In this document: positions 24,838 to 37,800 of the stretch, piece by piece
How positions within the stretch are numbered: the stretch's first letter is position 1
How the letters are laid out: every line of letters begins with the position of its first letter
From: Rutidosis leptorrhynchoides
Lineage: Eukaryota; Streptophyta; Magnoliopsida; Asterales; Asteraceae
Direction: 5' to 3'
DNA length: 64,000 nt
Assembly (NCBI RefSeq): GCF_046630445.1
Contig: NC_092341.1
Location: forward strand, 291,814,501 to 291,878,500
Made by a program: the position numbers and the translations under genes
The notes under the pieces: generated by a model
Told to the model about the DNA's origin: nothing
Databases searched by the model: none
Seen by the model: only the letters and a program-made list of their open reading frames with translations

Positions 24838-26905
24838 TGTAACACCCGCATTTTGGGCCTAGATGAAATGACCATTGAACCCTTGGGTATGGTGTAATTG
24901 GTATTTTTAATAATTATATGTTTATAATTATTTGATTGTTTAGTTGAGACCAGTTTGTGACAAGGGTCACAGAACAGGTTCGTTTGTTGAATTTAGACTC
25001 CGTTAGGGCCTCCTAACGAAGTACGAAAGATATCAGATAACTGATAAATACCCATGTATTATGGGGTGTGGGTTTATAACCTACTTAAGTAACTAATATC
25101 TGGATACTTCCATTCATTTCCCAATTTGTGCAAGAACTAGACCCGTACCTAACTTTCATCATCTCAAAAACCCTAATTGAATCTAAGCTAGAAATTGAAT
25201 CAAGAGGCTTTAGGAACTGAATCATATCATTCTTATAAGCATTTATCCAGGTTAGCATGCTTGAATTCGTGCTTTAATTTATAGAAATTGGGTTTTGTGT
25301 GTAAAATGGGTTTTTGATAATTATGAGCTTGAATCTTCATGATTTGTGTTTGTTATGTTTAATTGATGTTAGAAATAGTTGCTATATAGTTATTATGATC
25401 TAATTATGCTGTGAATTGAGTAAGAACTTGTTAAAAATGATGAATTGTGTGTTAGAACTTGAGTTTATGATAAAGTGAGTATTTTGGGATGAATTAATCC
25501 CAGATTTTGATTGTAAATGCTAGATTTTGATGTTTATAGTTGGGAAAAGTGTTTATGTATGTTTAGTATGTTTCTTTATGCTTGAATTTGGACTATAAAC
25601 CTCGAAATTGAGTTTTTTTTGGCTTAAAATCACCAAATCAGCGAAGCTGATGGTGAAGAAGAAGATGCTCGAAAACTCGCTCGAAAACAGTGCTCGAAAC
25701 TCGCTCGAAAAGAGTGCTCGAGAACCTTCTGCTCGAAAACATGTTACTGCTCGAAAAACTCGAGTTGCTCGAAATCATGTTACTGCTTGAAAAACTCGAG
25801 TTGCTCGAAAACATGTTATTGCTCGAAAAACTCGAAATTGCTCGAAAAGCTAGAATTGCTCGAAAAACTCGAAATTGCTCGAAAAGCTCGAATTGCTCGA
25901 AAAACTCGAATTTGCTCGAAAACTCGAACTGCTCGAGAACTTTTGCTCGAAAATCTTGTCTGTTATGTGAATATTTCCATAGAATGTAAAGTCGTCTATT
26001 AATACTTGGATATAATACTAACTTGAGATATTATGTGGTGATTCACAGGTAATAAACAAAAAGGTGAAGGCTCAGAAAGATTAGATCTCTGAGAACCTTC
26101 AGTTGCTGGTAATCGGTGAGTGGGATTATCACTTGGTGTAGTATAGAGTAGCAAGTTGCGCTACTATGTTTATAGTGTTGTTAGTTGCCATGTTTAGTAG
26201 TTATGTTGTACAGTTGATCGCAGTTAAGGTTGCTATGCTTTTAGTAGTATTAGTTGCCTGTTGTAGTAGTAGTAGTTGAATGGTTGTCTGTGCACTAGTT
26301 GTAGTTGTTGTTGTAGTTGGAACCTTGATCTGTTAGGTTCAGCTCAGAGAGGTCAACCTAGTTGTGGTTAGGTCTAGTTGGCTACTGTTTGTTGAGTATA
26401 GTGCTGAATGACGCATCACCTGCGTGTGGATGACTATACTGAGGATTCAGTAGTAAAGACTATCAGTAGACTCTAGCCCGATCAACTAGTAGTCGTGTGC
26501 CCGTACAAGCCGCCGATCATCTAGTTGGAGCATAGTTGCCAGTTATTGTATGTTGCTTGTTGTTGTATGTTGTTGCTGTAGGAGTACAAGTTGGTACTGT
26601 ATGCTAGACCTTTTGATAATTCCATTCACTTAGCCTTGTGCTAACCCCTCACCTCCTCCCTTGCAGGTTTTGGATTTTAGTGCTAGTATGGACGGGAGTT
26701 GGGCTGAAGATATGTTTGACAAGACAAACTCTGATGTCTTAACCTTTATAAATATGTAACTAGTTGTTTAACGTAACACCGGTGGTTTGTAATAAGTAAC
26801 TAGCTAATGATTTGTGATAATCATGTTTGTAATTAACTAAGGGTATTTATGTGAATTAAGATTTCCGCTGTGATTTAAAAAAAAAAAAAATTTGCTGGCG
26901 TCACA
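24838..26905 (+). repeat. Family-D 5' LTR
   Basis: 2068 bp. It includes a GTTTATAAC box (about 25071-25079) and a telo-box-like AAACCCTAA (about 25168), then a possible intron (25251-26666), a TCGAAAA minisatellite (25667-25953), a 23-codon mini-ORF (26688-26759) and a run of about 13 A just before the end. Frames at 25608-26002 are minisatellite artefacts. Confidence 0.9.
25667..25953. repeat. GCTCGAAAA minisatellite in 5' LTR
   Basis: Imperfect tandem units built on GCTCGAAAA, often alternating with ACTCGAA. The equivalent array in the 3' LTR (33641-34024) is about 97 bp longer. Open frames in several registers come from the repeat, not from selection. Confidence 0.9.
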
Positions 26906-26907
26906 AC

Positions 26908-26920
26908 TTGGTATCAGAGC
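26908..26920 (+). promoter_or_regulatory. Primer-binding site (initiator Met-tRNA type), family D
   Basis: TTGGTATCAGAGC begins two bases after the LTR end; TGGTATCAGAGC is complementary to initiator methionine tRNA. Confidence 0.88.
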
Positions 26921-27092
26921 ATAGGTTTGGCCGCATGCACATTGTGTTGAATGTCATGTTCCCAAACCTTGTGTTGTGTCAAACATATCTGAGGGAACGG
27001 GTTAAGTGAATGTAGGGATTACATGAGTTAGTTGATAGGTACTAACCTGTTTTCCACTAAGAGTTTGTGTGAGATGTTGTGGTAGTGCAGAT

Positions 27093-30000
27093 ATGGCAGA
27101 TAATATAGGAAACGCAACTGGTCCGTCAGCCCCCGGAACATTCAGAGCCCCAGATGAAGACGGGTACGTGTCAGAAGAGGATCCATAGGAACAAATAATA
27201 GATTTGCAAAGTAAGTTAAAGGAAGCACGTGATCGAATAAGGGAATTAGAACAACGTCAGGTAACCGTGAATCCAAGTGGTAGTGTACCGAATCAGACGA
27301 TCAGTGGGTATCCGGTGCAGTCAAATAATTATCAGCAAATTGGAAGTACTTTCCAACAACAGCAATGGTTACCACCTCAATATCAGTTTCCTCAACAGTT
27401 TCAGATGCCACCTCAGTTTAATCAACAGTTCCCAAATCAGATGTGGGGTCCGTATCAGACGCCGATGTTTCAACAACCAAAGAAATGTACCTTCAAACAG
27501 TTTCTGAATTGTAATCCACCAGAGTACTCAGGAAGTTCTAACCCAACGGTAACCCTTAACTGGTTAAGAGAGATAGAAAAGGTTTTTGAGGCCTGTCAGT
27601 GCGAACCAGAATTACAGGTTATTTATGCTAGTCGTATGTTGAAAAATAGGGCAATGGTTTGGTGGGATACGGTTATTTCTAGTATACCGAAAGAGCAAGT
27701 GAACATGATTACTTGGGAACAATTTTATAGTAAAGTTTGTGAGCAGTATTGTTCGTCTTATGACCTTAATCGAATTAAGACGAAATTTCTGGCAATGAAA
27801 ATGACACCTCAGATGACGATAGATGAGGTGATTGAGCAGTATATGGATAAATTAAGGTTTGTGCAACAGTGGGTTCCAGATGAGCAGTCCAGAATTCAGC
27901 ACTTTGTTAATATAATTCTACCAGAGTACAGAACAATGGTTAGGATTGAAATGTCCCGTTCTTATTGATTAAAAACGTTCCATATTAATTGATTTCGTTG
28001 CGAGGTTTTGACCTCTATATGAGATGTTTTTCAAAGACTGCATTCATTTTTAAAACAAACCATAACCTTTATTTCATAAATAAAGGTTTAAAAGCTTTAC
28101 GTAGATTATCAAATAATGATAATCTAAAATATCCTGTTTACACACGACCATTACATAATGGTTTACAATACAAATATGTTACATCGAAATCAGTTTCTTG
28201 AATGCAGTTTTTACACAATATCATACAAACATGGACTCCAAATCTTGTCCTTATTTTAGTATGCAACAGCAGAAGCTCTTAGTATTCACCTGAGAATAAA
28301 CATGCTTTAAACGTCAACAAAAATGTTGGTGAGTTATAGGTTTAACCTATATGTATCAAATCGTAACAATAGACCACAAGATTTCATATTTCAATACACA
28401 TCCCATACATAGAGATAAAAATCATTCATATGGTGAACACCTGGTAACCGACATTAACAAGATGCATATATATAAGAATATCCCCATCATTCCGGGACAC
28501 CCTTCAGATATAATATAAATTTCGAAGTACTAAAGCATCCGGTACTTTGGATGGGGTTTGTTAGGCCCAATAGATCTATCTTTAGGATTCGCGTCAATTA
28601 GAGTGTCTGTTCCCTAATTCTTAGATTACCAGACTTAATAAAAAGGGGCATATTCGATTTCGATAATTCAACCATAGAATGTAGTTTCACGTACTTGTGT
28701 CTATTTTGTAAATCATTTATAAAACCTGCATGTATTCTCATCCCAAAAATATTAGATTTTAAAACTTTCACAGATTTTTACTTCGTCGGGAAGTAAGACT
28801 TGGCCACTGGTTGATTCACGAACCTATAACAATATATACATATATATCAAAGTATGTTTAAAATATATTTACAACACTTTTAATATATTTTGATGTTTTA
28901 AGTTTATTAAGTCAGCTGTCCTCGTTAGTAACCTACAACTAGTTGTCCACAGTTAGATGTACAGAAATAAATCGATAAATATTATCTTGAATCAATCCAC
29001 GACCCAGTGTATACGTATCTCAGTATTGATCACAACTCAAACTATATATATTTTGGAATCAACCTCAACCCTGTATAGCTAACTCCAACATTCACATATA
29101 GAGTGTCTATGGTTGTTCCGAAATATATATAGATGTGTCGACATGATAGGTCGAAACATTGTATACGTGTCTATGGTATCTCAAGATTACATAATATACA
29201 ATACAATTTGATTAAGTTATAGTTGGAATAGATTTGTTACCAATTTTCACGTAGCTAAAATGAGAAAAATTATCCAATCTTGTTTTACCCATAACTTCTT
29301 CATTTTAAATCCGTTTTGAGTGAATCAAATTGCTATGGTTTCATATTGAACTCTATTTTATGAATCTAAACAGAAAAAGTATAGGTTTATAGTCGGAAAA
29401 ATAAGTTACAAGTCGTTTTTGTAAAGGTAGTCATTTCAGTCGAAAGAACGACGTCTAGATGACCATTTTAGAAAACATACTTCCACTTTGAGTTTAACCA
29501 TAATTTTTGGATATAGTTTCATGTTCATAATAAAAATCATTTTCTCAGAATAACAACTTTTAAATCAAAGTTTATCATAGTTTTTAATTAACTAACCCAA
29601 AACAGCCCGCGGTGTTACTACGACGGCGTAAATCCGGTTTTACGGTGTTTTTCGTGTTTCCAGGTTTTAAATCATTAAGTTAGCATATCATATAGATATA
29701 GAACATGTGTGTAGTTAATTTTAAAAGTCAAGTTAGAAGGATTAACTTTTGTTTGCGAACAAGTTTAGAATTAACTAAACTATGTTCTAGTGATTACGAG
29801 TTTAAATCTTCGAATAAGATAGTTTTATATATATGAATCGAATGATGTTATGAACATCATTACTACCTCAAGTTTAGTAGGTAAACCTACTGGAAGTGAC
29901 AAGAAATGATCTAGCTTCAAAGGATCTTGGATGGCTTGAAAGTTCTTGAAGTAGGATCATGACACAAAAACAAGTTCAAGTAAGATTTTTACTCGAATTA

Positions 30001-31746
30001 AGATAGTTTATAGTTATAGAAATTGAATCAAAGTTTGAATATGAATATTACCTTGAATAAGAAAGATAACCTACTGTATATAACAAAGGTTTCTTGATCT
30101 TAGATGATTACTTGGAATGGATTAGAAAGCTTGGAAGTAAATTAGTAAACTTGAAGGGATTTTTGAAGTGTTCTTGAAGTGTTCTTCCTATGATGATTAT
30201 AGCTTGATTCTTGAAGTGATTTTTGATGAAGATTATGATTAACTACTGGAAAAATACTTTCATAATAGTGTGTGTGTGTTGAGAGAGAATTAAAAAGAGA
30301 ATTGGAAGTGAAATGGAGTGAATGATGAGTGGTAATTGGTGAGTGGTGAGTGGGGTTAAAAGGAGTTCTAGTTAGTTGACTAGCTCATGGTAGAAGTTAA
30401 AATTGATTAGTCATACATGACATAATCAAGAGTGGAATCCCATGCTAGTTCCTATTGGTATATACTCATAGTAAGTACGTTTTGAAGCTGTGTATAATAC
30501 GGGCAAGAATACGACTAGAATTCTTGATGAAAGAAAAGAATGGAAAAGTAACTGTAACCATTTTCGTTAAGTATGAATGTTTTGATATATGTCTTGAAGT
30601 CTTCCAAAAGTATTTTAATACATCTAAATACACTACATGTATATACATTTTAACTGAGTCGTTAAGTCATCGTTAGTCGTTACATGTAAGTGTTGTTTTG
30701 AAACCTTTAAGTTAACGATCTCAATTAATGTTGTTAACCCATTGTTTATTATATCTAATGAGATGTTAAATTATTATATTATCATGATATTATGATATAT
30801 TAATATATCTTAATATGATATATATACATTTAAATGTCGTTACAACGATAATCGTTACATATATGTCTCATTTCGAAATCCTTAAGTTAGTAGTCTTGTT
30901 TATATGTATATAACTCATTATTAATATACTTATGGAGATACTTACTTATCATAATCTCATGTTAACCATATGTATATCCATATATATATCGTCATGTCGT
31001 TTTTACAAGTTTTAACGTTCGTGAATCGCCGGTCAACTTGGGTGGTCAATTGTCTATATGAAACATATTTCAATTAATCAAGTCTTAACAAGTTTGATTG
31101 CTTAACATGTTGGAAACATTTAATCATGTAAATATCAATCTCAATTAATATATATAAACATGGAAAAGTTCGGGTCACTACAAGGATGGCTATGACGTTA
31201 TCGCAAGCGTTTGTTATGGCTAAGATGGTAGAGGATGACGTAAGAGCAGCAAAGAATAGAATAGTAGGTTACGAGATGCCACAACAAGATCAGGTGATGA
31301 GTCATTCAGACTCTAGGTCAAAGAAGTCTGTTAAGTTGAAACAGAAAAGTGGGTCAGAACATAGTGGGTCAGCAACAAGTCAGAATTCTTGGTGTTATAG
31401 TTGCAGATCATCTCATAGTGGTCCTTGTTCAGATTCAACCAAAAGATGTTTGAGATGTGGTATTGTGGGACACGAGATTCGGATGTGTTCGTTCCAAGAG
31501 GATGTATGTTGGAGATGTCATCAAGTGGGGCATAGGTCAGCTCAGTGTCTATATGTAAGAGGATCAGGTTCTGGGGCGGGGCCAGGAGCGCAGTCGGGAT
31601 CAGTAGGTGGATCTTCTGGTTCTCCAGTTGAGCAGAAAAGAAAGAATCCATCTACGGCAACAGCAAGAGCTTATCAGATGGTTGCCGATGTAGATGTTGA
31701 ATATGATGTGAATACAGGTATGCTTCAAAATCCTCGTATTATTTAG
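27093..31746 (+). pseudogene. Family-D gag, one stop and split by a solo LTR
   Basis: The reading frame is 27093-27946 and 31188-31746, 471 codons including its TAG, once the LTR at 27947-31182 and one AGGAT duplicate are discounted; the frame is kept across the junction. A single TAG at 27186-27188 interrupts the N-terminus. In order: acidic N-terminus, a short coiled coil (about codons 38-52), a Gln/Pro/Phe-rich stretch, a retrotransposon gag domain (from CTFKQFLNCNPPEYSG, with WLREIEKVFEACQC and MVWWDTV), and two CCHC zinc knuckles of CX2CX4HX4C form (CLRCGIVGHEIRMC and CWRCHQVGHRSAQC). Gag would form the particle and package RNA. It ends without a protease or RT downstream. Confidence 0.85.
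27947..31182 (-). mobile_element. Solo LTR of family B inside family-D gag
   Basis: A 3236-bp family-B LTR on the minus strand, bounded on the plus strand by TGAAATGTCCC and GGTCACTACA. The 5-bp duplication AGGAT lies at 27942-27946 and 31183-31187. No interior remains, so a full element was reduced by recombination between its LTRs. The short frames at 27989-28201 and 30455-30676 have no support. Confidence 0.93.
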
Positions 31747-32796
31747 TTATATACATGTATATGATTGGGTGTATATATATGTATGGTAGATTAGTAGATC
31801 TTGATAGTAGTGTAAAGATTTATTTTGTTGCGTTATGTGTTGTATGTCTGGTCGCGACCCTTGTGTGCTATGTGGGGTAAGGGTGATCCTTAGGTTGACT
31901 TTTAGAGATTGAGGACCGTGACTTGGATAGAGATGCGTTGAGTATGTTTGTATAGTGGACTTTTGGACGACATGAAGTTGTTGGATAGTGGCATGAGTAT
32001 GATTGTTATGATGGTATTGCCTATGCTTTTGGATGTATGATCTGGTTGATAGATTATATTTAGATGATTGATAGACAAGATTTGAGTAACTATGGTTGGA
32101 CAGATGTTGTGATTGATTAGTCATAAAGTAGTTAAATTAATTACCGATGCTTATTGAGGAGATTGATTGGACATTAGTTAGTGAATGAGACAAGTAGAAT
32201 TTTTCCATTTCGAACAACTCAGAATGAAGGTATGATTTAGGATAATATGCTTGTGCCTGGCCAACAGAAGTATATTGTGATAAATCATACGGAATTTCTG
32301 GGAAGCTGAAGAAAAAAAAATTTAGGCGGCCTGTTCTATATTGGATTGTGATGTGACTGGATATGAGATGAATAACCTGTGAAGTCCTGTTGACTTACGA
32401 GACAATTTCGTGGACATAGGTATAGATTTTAGCATGATGACTAATTCTATTGCCTAAGCTTTGGATATTGGGAAAAATGGATAGTATAAAGATTTGAATT
32501 GGATGACAGATCGTGACATTTATGATACGGAATGGCGACTCTGATTATTTGACTTGATCGTGTAATTTGTGGGCTTAAGTGGATTAACGGGCGTTGATCG
32601 ATGAAGATGATGACAACTTATTTTGTACTGGGAGTGTATTGACATCAAGAATCTCATTTCCCTATGCAATTGTGGTGGATATTGTCGGTATCGGGGATAA
32701 GATCGATAAATTTAACCGAGTGTTTTGGCGGTGCGAGTAACAATTTTTGGGTTTGTTGATCATAGTTGACCCGATTCCGAGGATGGAATCTCTTTT
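31747..32796 (+). other. Non-coding 3' interior of family D
   Basis: About 1 kb between gag and the polypurine tract. I see no protease DSGA, RT, RNase H or integrase motif. The last 60 bp before the tract resemble the usual end of Ty3/gypsy pol regions only in being purine-rich. A minus-strand frame at 31747-32124 is low-complexity and not credible. Confidence 0.6.
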
Positions 32797-32810
32797 AAGG
32801 AGGGTAGATT

Positions 32811-34804
32811 TGTAACACCCGCATTTTGGGCCTAGTTGAAATGACCATTGTACCCTTGGGTATGGTGTAATTGGTGATTTTTAATAATTATATGTTTATA
32901 ATTATTTGGTTGTTTAGTTGAGACCAGTTTGTGACAAGGGTCACAGAACAGGTTCGTTTGTTGAATTTAGACTCCGTTAGGGCCTCCTAACGAAGTACGA
33001 AAGATATCAGAAAACTGATAAATACCCGTGTGTTATGGGGTGTGGGTTTATAACCCACTTAAGTAACTAATATCTGGATACTTCCATTCATTTCCCAATT
33101 TGTGCAAGAACTAGACCCGTACCTAACTTTCATCATCTCAAAAACCCTAATTGAATCTAAGCTAGAAATTGAATCAAGAGGCTTTAGGAACTGAATCATA
33201 TCATTCTTATAAGCATTTATCCAGGTTAGCATGCTTGAATTCGTGCTTTAATTTATAGAAATTGGGTTTTGTGTGTAAAATGGGTTTTTAATAATTATGA
33301 GCTTGAATCTTCATGATTTGTGTTTGTTATGTTTAATTGATGTTAGAAATAGTTGCTATATAGTTATTATGATCTAATTATGCTGTGAATTGAGTAAGAA
33401 CTTGTTAAAAATGATGAATTGTGTGTTAGAACTTGAGTTTATGATAAAGTGAGTATTTTGGGATGAATTAATCCCAGATCTTGATTGTAAATGCTAGATT
33501 TTGATGTTTATAGTTGGGAAAAGTGTTTATGTATGTTTAGTATGTTTCTTTATGCTTGAATTTGGACTATAAACCTCGAAATCGAGTTTTTTTTGGCTTA
33601 AAATCACCAAATCAGCAAAGCTGATGGTGAAGAAGAAGATGCTCGAAAACTCGCTCGAAAACAGTGCTCGAAACTCGCTCGAAAACAGTGCTCGAAACTC
33701 GCTCGAAAACAGTGCTCTAGAACCTTCTGCTCGAAAACATGTTACTGCTCAAAAAACTCTAGTTGCTCGAAATCATGTTACTGCTCGAAAAACTCGAGTT
33801 GCTCGAAAACATGTTATTGCTCGAAAAACTCGAAAAGCTTGAATTGCTCGAAAAACTCGAAATTGCTCGAAAAGCTCGAATTGCTCGAAAAACTCGAAAT
33901 TGCTCGAAAAGCTCGAAAAGCTCGAATTGCTCGAAAAACTCGAAATTGCTCAAAAAGCTCGAATTGCTCGAAAAACTCGAATTCGCTCGAAAACTCGAAC
34001 TGCTCGAGAACTTTTGCTCGAAAATCTTGTCTGTTATGTGAATATTTCCATAGAATGTAAAGTCGTGTATTAATACTTGGATATAGTACTAACTTGAGAT
34101 ATTATGTGGTGATTCACAGGTAATAAACAAAAAGGTGAAGGCTCAGAAAGATTAGATCTCTGAGAACCTTCAGTTGCTGGTAATCGGTGAGTGGGATTAT
34201 CACTTGGTGTAATATAGAGTAGCAAGTTGCGCTACTATGTTTATAGTGTTGTTAGTTGCCATGTTTAGTAGTTATGTTGTACAGTTGATCGCAGTTAAGG
34301 TTGCTATGCTTTTAGTAGTATTAGTTGCCTGTTGTAGTAGTAGTAGTTGAATGGTTGTCTGTGCACTAGTTGTAGTTATTGTTGTAGTTGGAACCTTGAT
34401 CTGTTAGGTTCAGCTCAGAGAGGCCAACCTAGTTGTGGTTGGGTCTAGTTGGCTACTGTTTGTTGAGTATAGTGCTGAATGACGCATCACCTGCGTGTGG
34501 ATGACTATACTGAGGATTCAGTAGTAAAGACTATCGGTAGACTCTAGCCCGATCAACTAGTAGTCGTGTGCCCATACAAGCTGCCGATCCTCTAGTTGGA
34601 GCATAATTGCCAGTTATTGTATGTTGCTTGTTGTTGTATGTTGTTGCTGTAGGAGTACAAGTTGGTACTGTATGCTAGACCTTTTGATAATTCCATTCAC
34701 TTAGCCTTGTGCTAACCCCTCACCTCCTCCCTTGCAGGTTTTGGATTTTAGTGCTAGTATGGACGGGAGTTGGGCTGAAGATATGTTTGACAAGACGAAC
34801 TCTG
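32811..34804 (+). repeat. Family-D 3' LTR, left part
   Basis: Copy of 24838 onward, with the minisatellite at 33641-34024. It is interrupted at about 34808 by the family-B element and resumes at 47909. Comparison with the 5' LTR shows exactly what the interruption removed. Confidence 0.92.
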
Positions 34805-37800
34805 ATGTTTATATATATATTAAATGAAATTGTTATTTACATGATTAAGTGTTTCCAACATGTTAAGCAATCAAACTTGTTAAGACTTGATTAATTGAAA
34901 TAGGTTTCATATAGACAATTGACCATCCAAGTTGACCGGTGATTCACGAACGTTAAAACTTGTAAAAACTATATGATGACATATATATGGATATATATAT
35001 ATAGTTAACATGATATTATGATAATTAAACATATCATTAAGTATATTAACAATGAACTACATATGTAAAAGCAAGACTACTAACTTAATGATTTTGAAAC
35101 GAGACATATATGTAACGATTATCGTTGTAACGACATTTAATGTATATATATCATATTAAGAGATATTCATACATCATATTATCATGATAATATAATAATT
35201 TAAAATCTTATTTGATATTATAAACATTGGGTTAACAACATTTAACAAGATCGTTAACCTAAAGGTTTCAAAACAACACTTACATGTAACGACTAACGAT
35301 GACTTAACGACGCAGTTAAAATGTATATACATGTAGTGTTTTAATATGTATTCATACACTTTTGAAAGACTTCAAGACACTTATCAAAATACTTCTACTT
35401 AACAAAAATGTTACAATTACATCCTCGTTCAGTTTCATCAACAATTCTACTCGTATGTACCCGTATTCGTACTCGTACAATACACAGCTTTTAGATGTAT
35501 GTACTATTGGTATATACACTCCAATGATCAGCTCTTAGCAGCCCATGTGAGTCACCTAACACATGTGGGAACCATCATTTGGCAACTAGCAAGAAATATC
35601 TCATAAAATTACAAAAATATGAGTAATCATTCATGACTTATTTACATGAAAACAAAATTACATATCCTTTATATCTAATCCATACACCAACGACCAAAAA
35701 CACCTACAAACACTTTCATTCTTCAATTTTCTTCATCTAATTGATCTCTCTCAAGTTCTATCTTCAAGTTCTAAGTGTTCTTCATAAATTCCAAAAGTTC
35801 TAGTTTCATAAAATCAAGAATACTTCCAAGATTGCAAGTTTACTTCCAAGTTTTCTAAATCCATTCCAAGTAATCATCCAAGATCAAGAAACCTTTGTTA
35901 CTTACAGTAGGTTATCTTTCTAATACAAGGTAATAATCATATTAAAACTTTAATTCAATTTCAATAACTATAACAATCTTATTTCGAGTGGAAATCTTAC
36001 TTGAAATTGTTTTCGTGTCATGATTCTGCTTCAAGAACTTTCAAGCCATCCAAGGATCCTTTGAAGCTAGATCCATTTTTCTCATTTCCAGTAGGTTTAT
36101 CCAAAGAACTTGAGGTAGTAATGATGTTCATAACATCATTCGATTCATACATAAAAAGCTTTCTTATTCAACGTTATAAACTTGTAATCACTAGAACATA
36201 GTTTAGTTAATTCTAAACTTGTTCGCAAATAAAGTTAATCCTTCTAACTAGACTTTTAAAATCAACTAAACACATGTTCTATATCTATATGATATGCTAA
36301 CTTAATGATTTAAAACCAGGAAACACGATAAACACCATAAAACTGGATATACGCCGTCGTAGTAAAACCGGTGGCTGTTATGGTTGGGATAATTAAAAGC
36401 TAAGAAGAACTTTGATTTAAAAGCTATACTTCTAGAAAAATGATTTTTCTTATGAACATGAAACTATATCCAAAAATCATGGTTAAACTCAAAGTGAAAA
36501 TATGTTTTTCAAAATGGTCATCAAGATGTCGTTCTTTCGACGGAAATGACTACCTCTTTAACAAACGACTTGTAACTTGTATTTCTGACTATAAACTTAT
36601 ACTTTTTCTATTTATATTCATAAAGTTAAGTTCAATACGAAATCGTGGCCACTGGAATCACTTAAAACGGATTAGAAATGAAGAAATGGCGAGTAAAACA
36701 AGATTGATAAAAACTACTCATTTTACCTACGTGAAAGTTAGTAATAAATCTATTCCAACCATAACCTAATCAACTTATATTGTATATTATGTAATCTTGA
36801 GATACCATAGACACGTATACAATGTTTCGACCTATCATGTCGACCCATCTATATATATATTGCGGAACAACCATAGACACTCTATATGTGAATGTTGGAG
36901 TTAGCTATACATGGTTGAGGTTGATTCCAAAATATATATATAGTTTGAGTTGTGATCAATACTGAGATACGTATACACTGGGTCGTGGATTGATTCAAGA
37001 TAATATTTATCGATTTATTTCTGTACATCTAACTGTGGACAACTAGTTGTAGGTTACTAACGAGGACAGCTGACTTAATAAACTTAAAACATCAAAATGT
37101 ATTAAAAGTATTGTAAATATATTTTGAACATACTTTGATATATATGTATATATTGTTATAGGTTCGTGAATCAACCAGTGGCCAAGTCTTACTTCCCGAC
37201 GAAGTAAAAATCTGTGAAAGTGAGTTATAGTCCCACTTTTAAAATCTAATATTTTTGGGATAAGAATACATGCAGGTTTTATAAATGATTTACAAAATAG
37301 ACACAAGTACGTGAAACTACATTCTATGGTTGAATTATCGAAATCGAATATGCCCCTTTTTATTAAGTCTGGTAATCTAAGAATTAGGGAACATACACCC
37401 TAATTGACGCGAATCCTAAAGATAGATCTATTGGGCCTAACAAACCTCATCCAAAGTACCGGATGCTTTAGTACTTCGAAATTTATATCATATCCGAAGG
37501 GTGTCCCGGAATGATGGGGATATTCTTAAAAATGCATCTTGTTATTGTCGGTTACCAGGTGTTCACCATATGAATGATTTTTATCTCTATGTATGGGATG
37601 TATATTGAAATATGAAATCTTGTGGTCTATTGTTACGATTTGATATATATAGGTTAAACCTATAACTCACCAACATTTTTGTTGACGTTTTAAGCATGTT
37701 TATTCTCAGGTGATTATTAAGAGCTTCCGCTGTCACATACTTAAATAAGGACAAGATTTGGAGTCCATGCTTGTATGATATTGTGTAAAAACTGCATTCA

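Noticed and set aside
25608-26002. Overlapping Leu/Glu- and Lys/Ala-rich frames in family-D LTR (also 33624-34060)
   Set aside because: They are minisatellite translations; several registers are open at once and lengths vary with repeat number.
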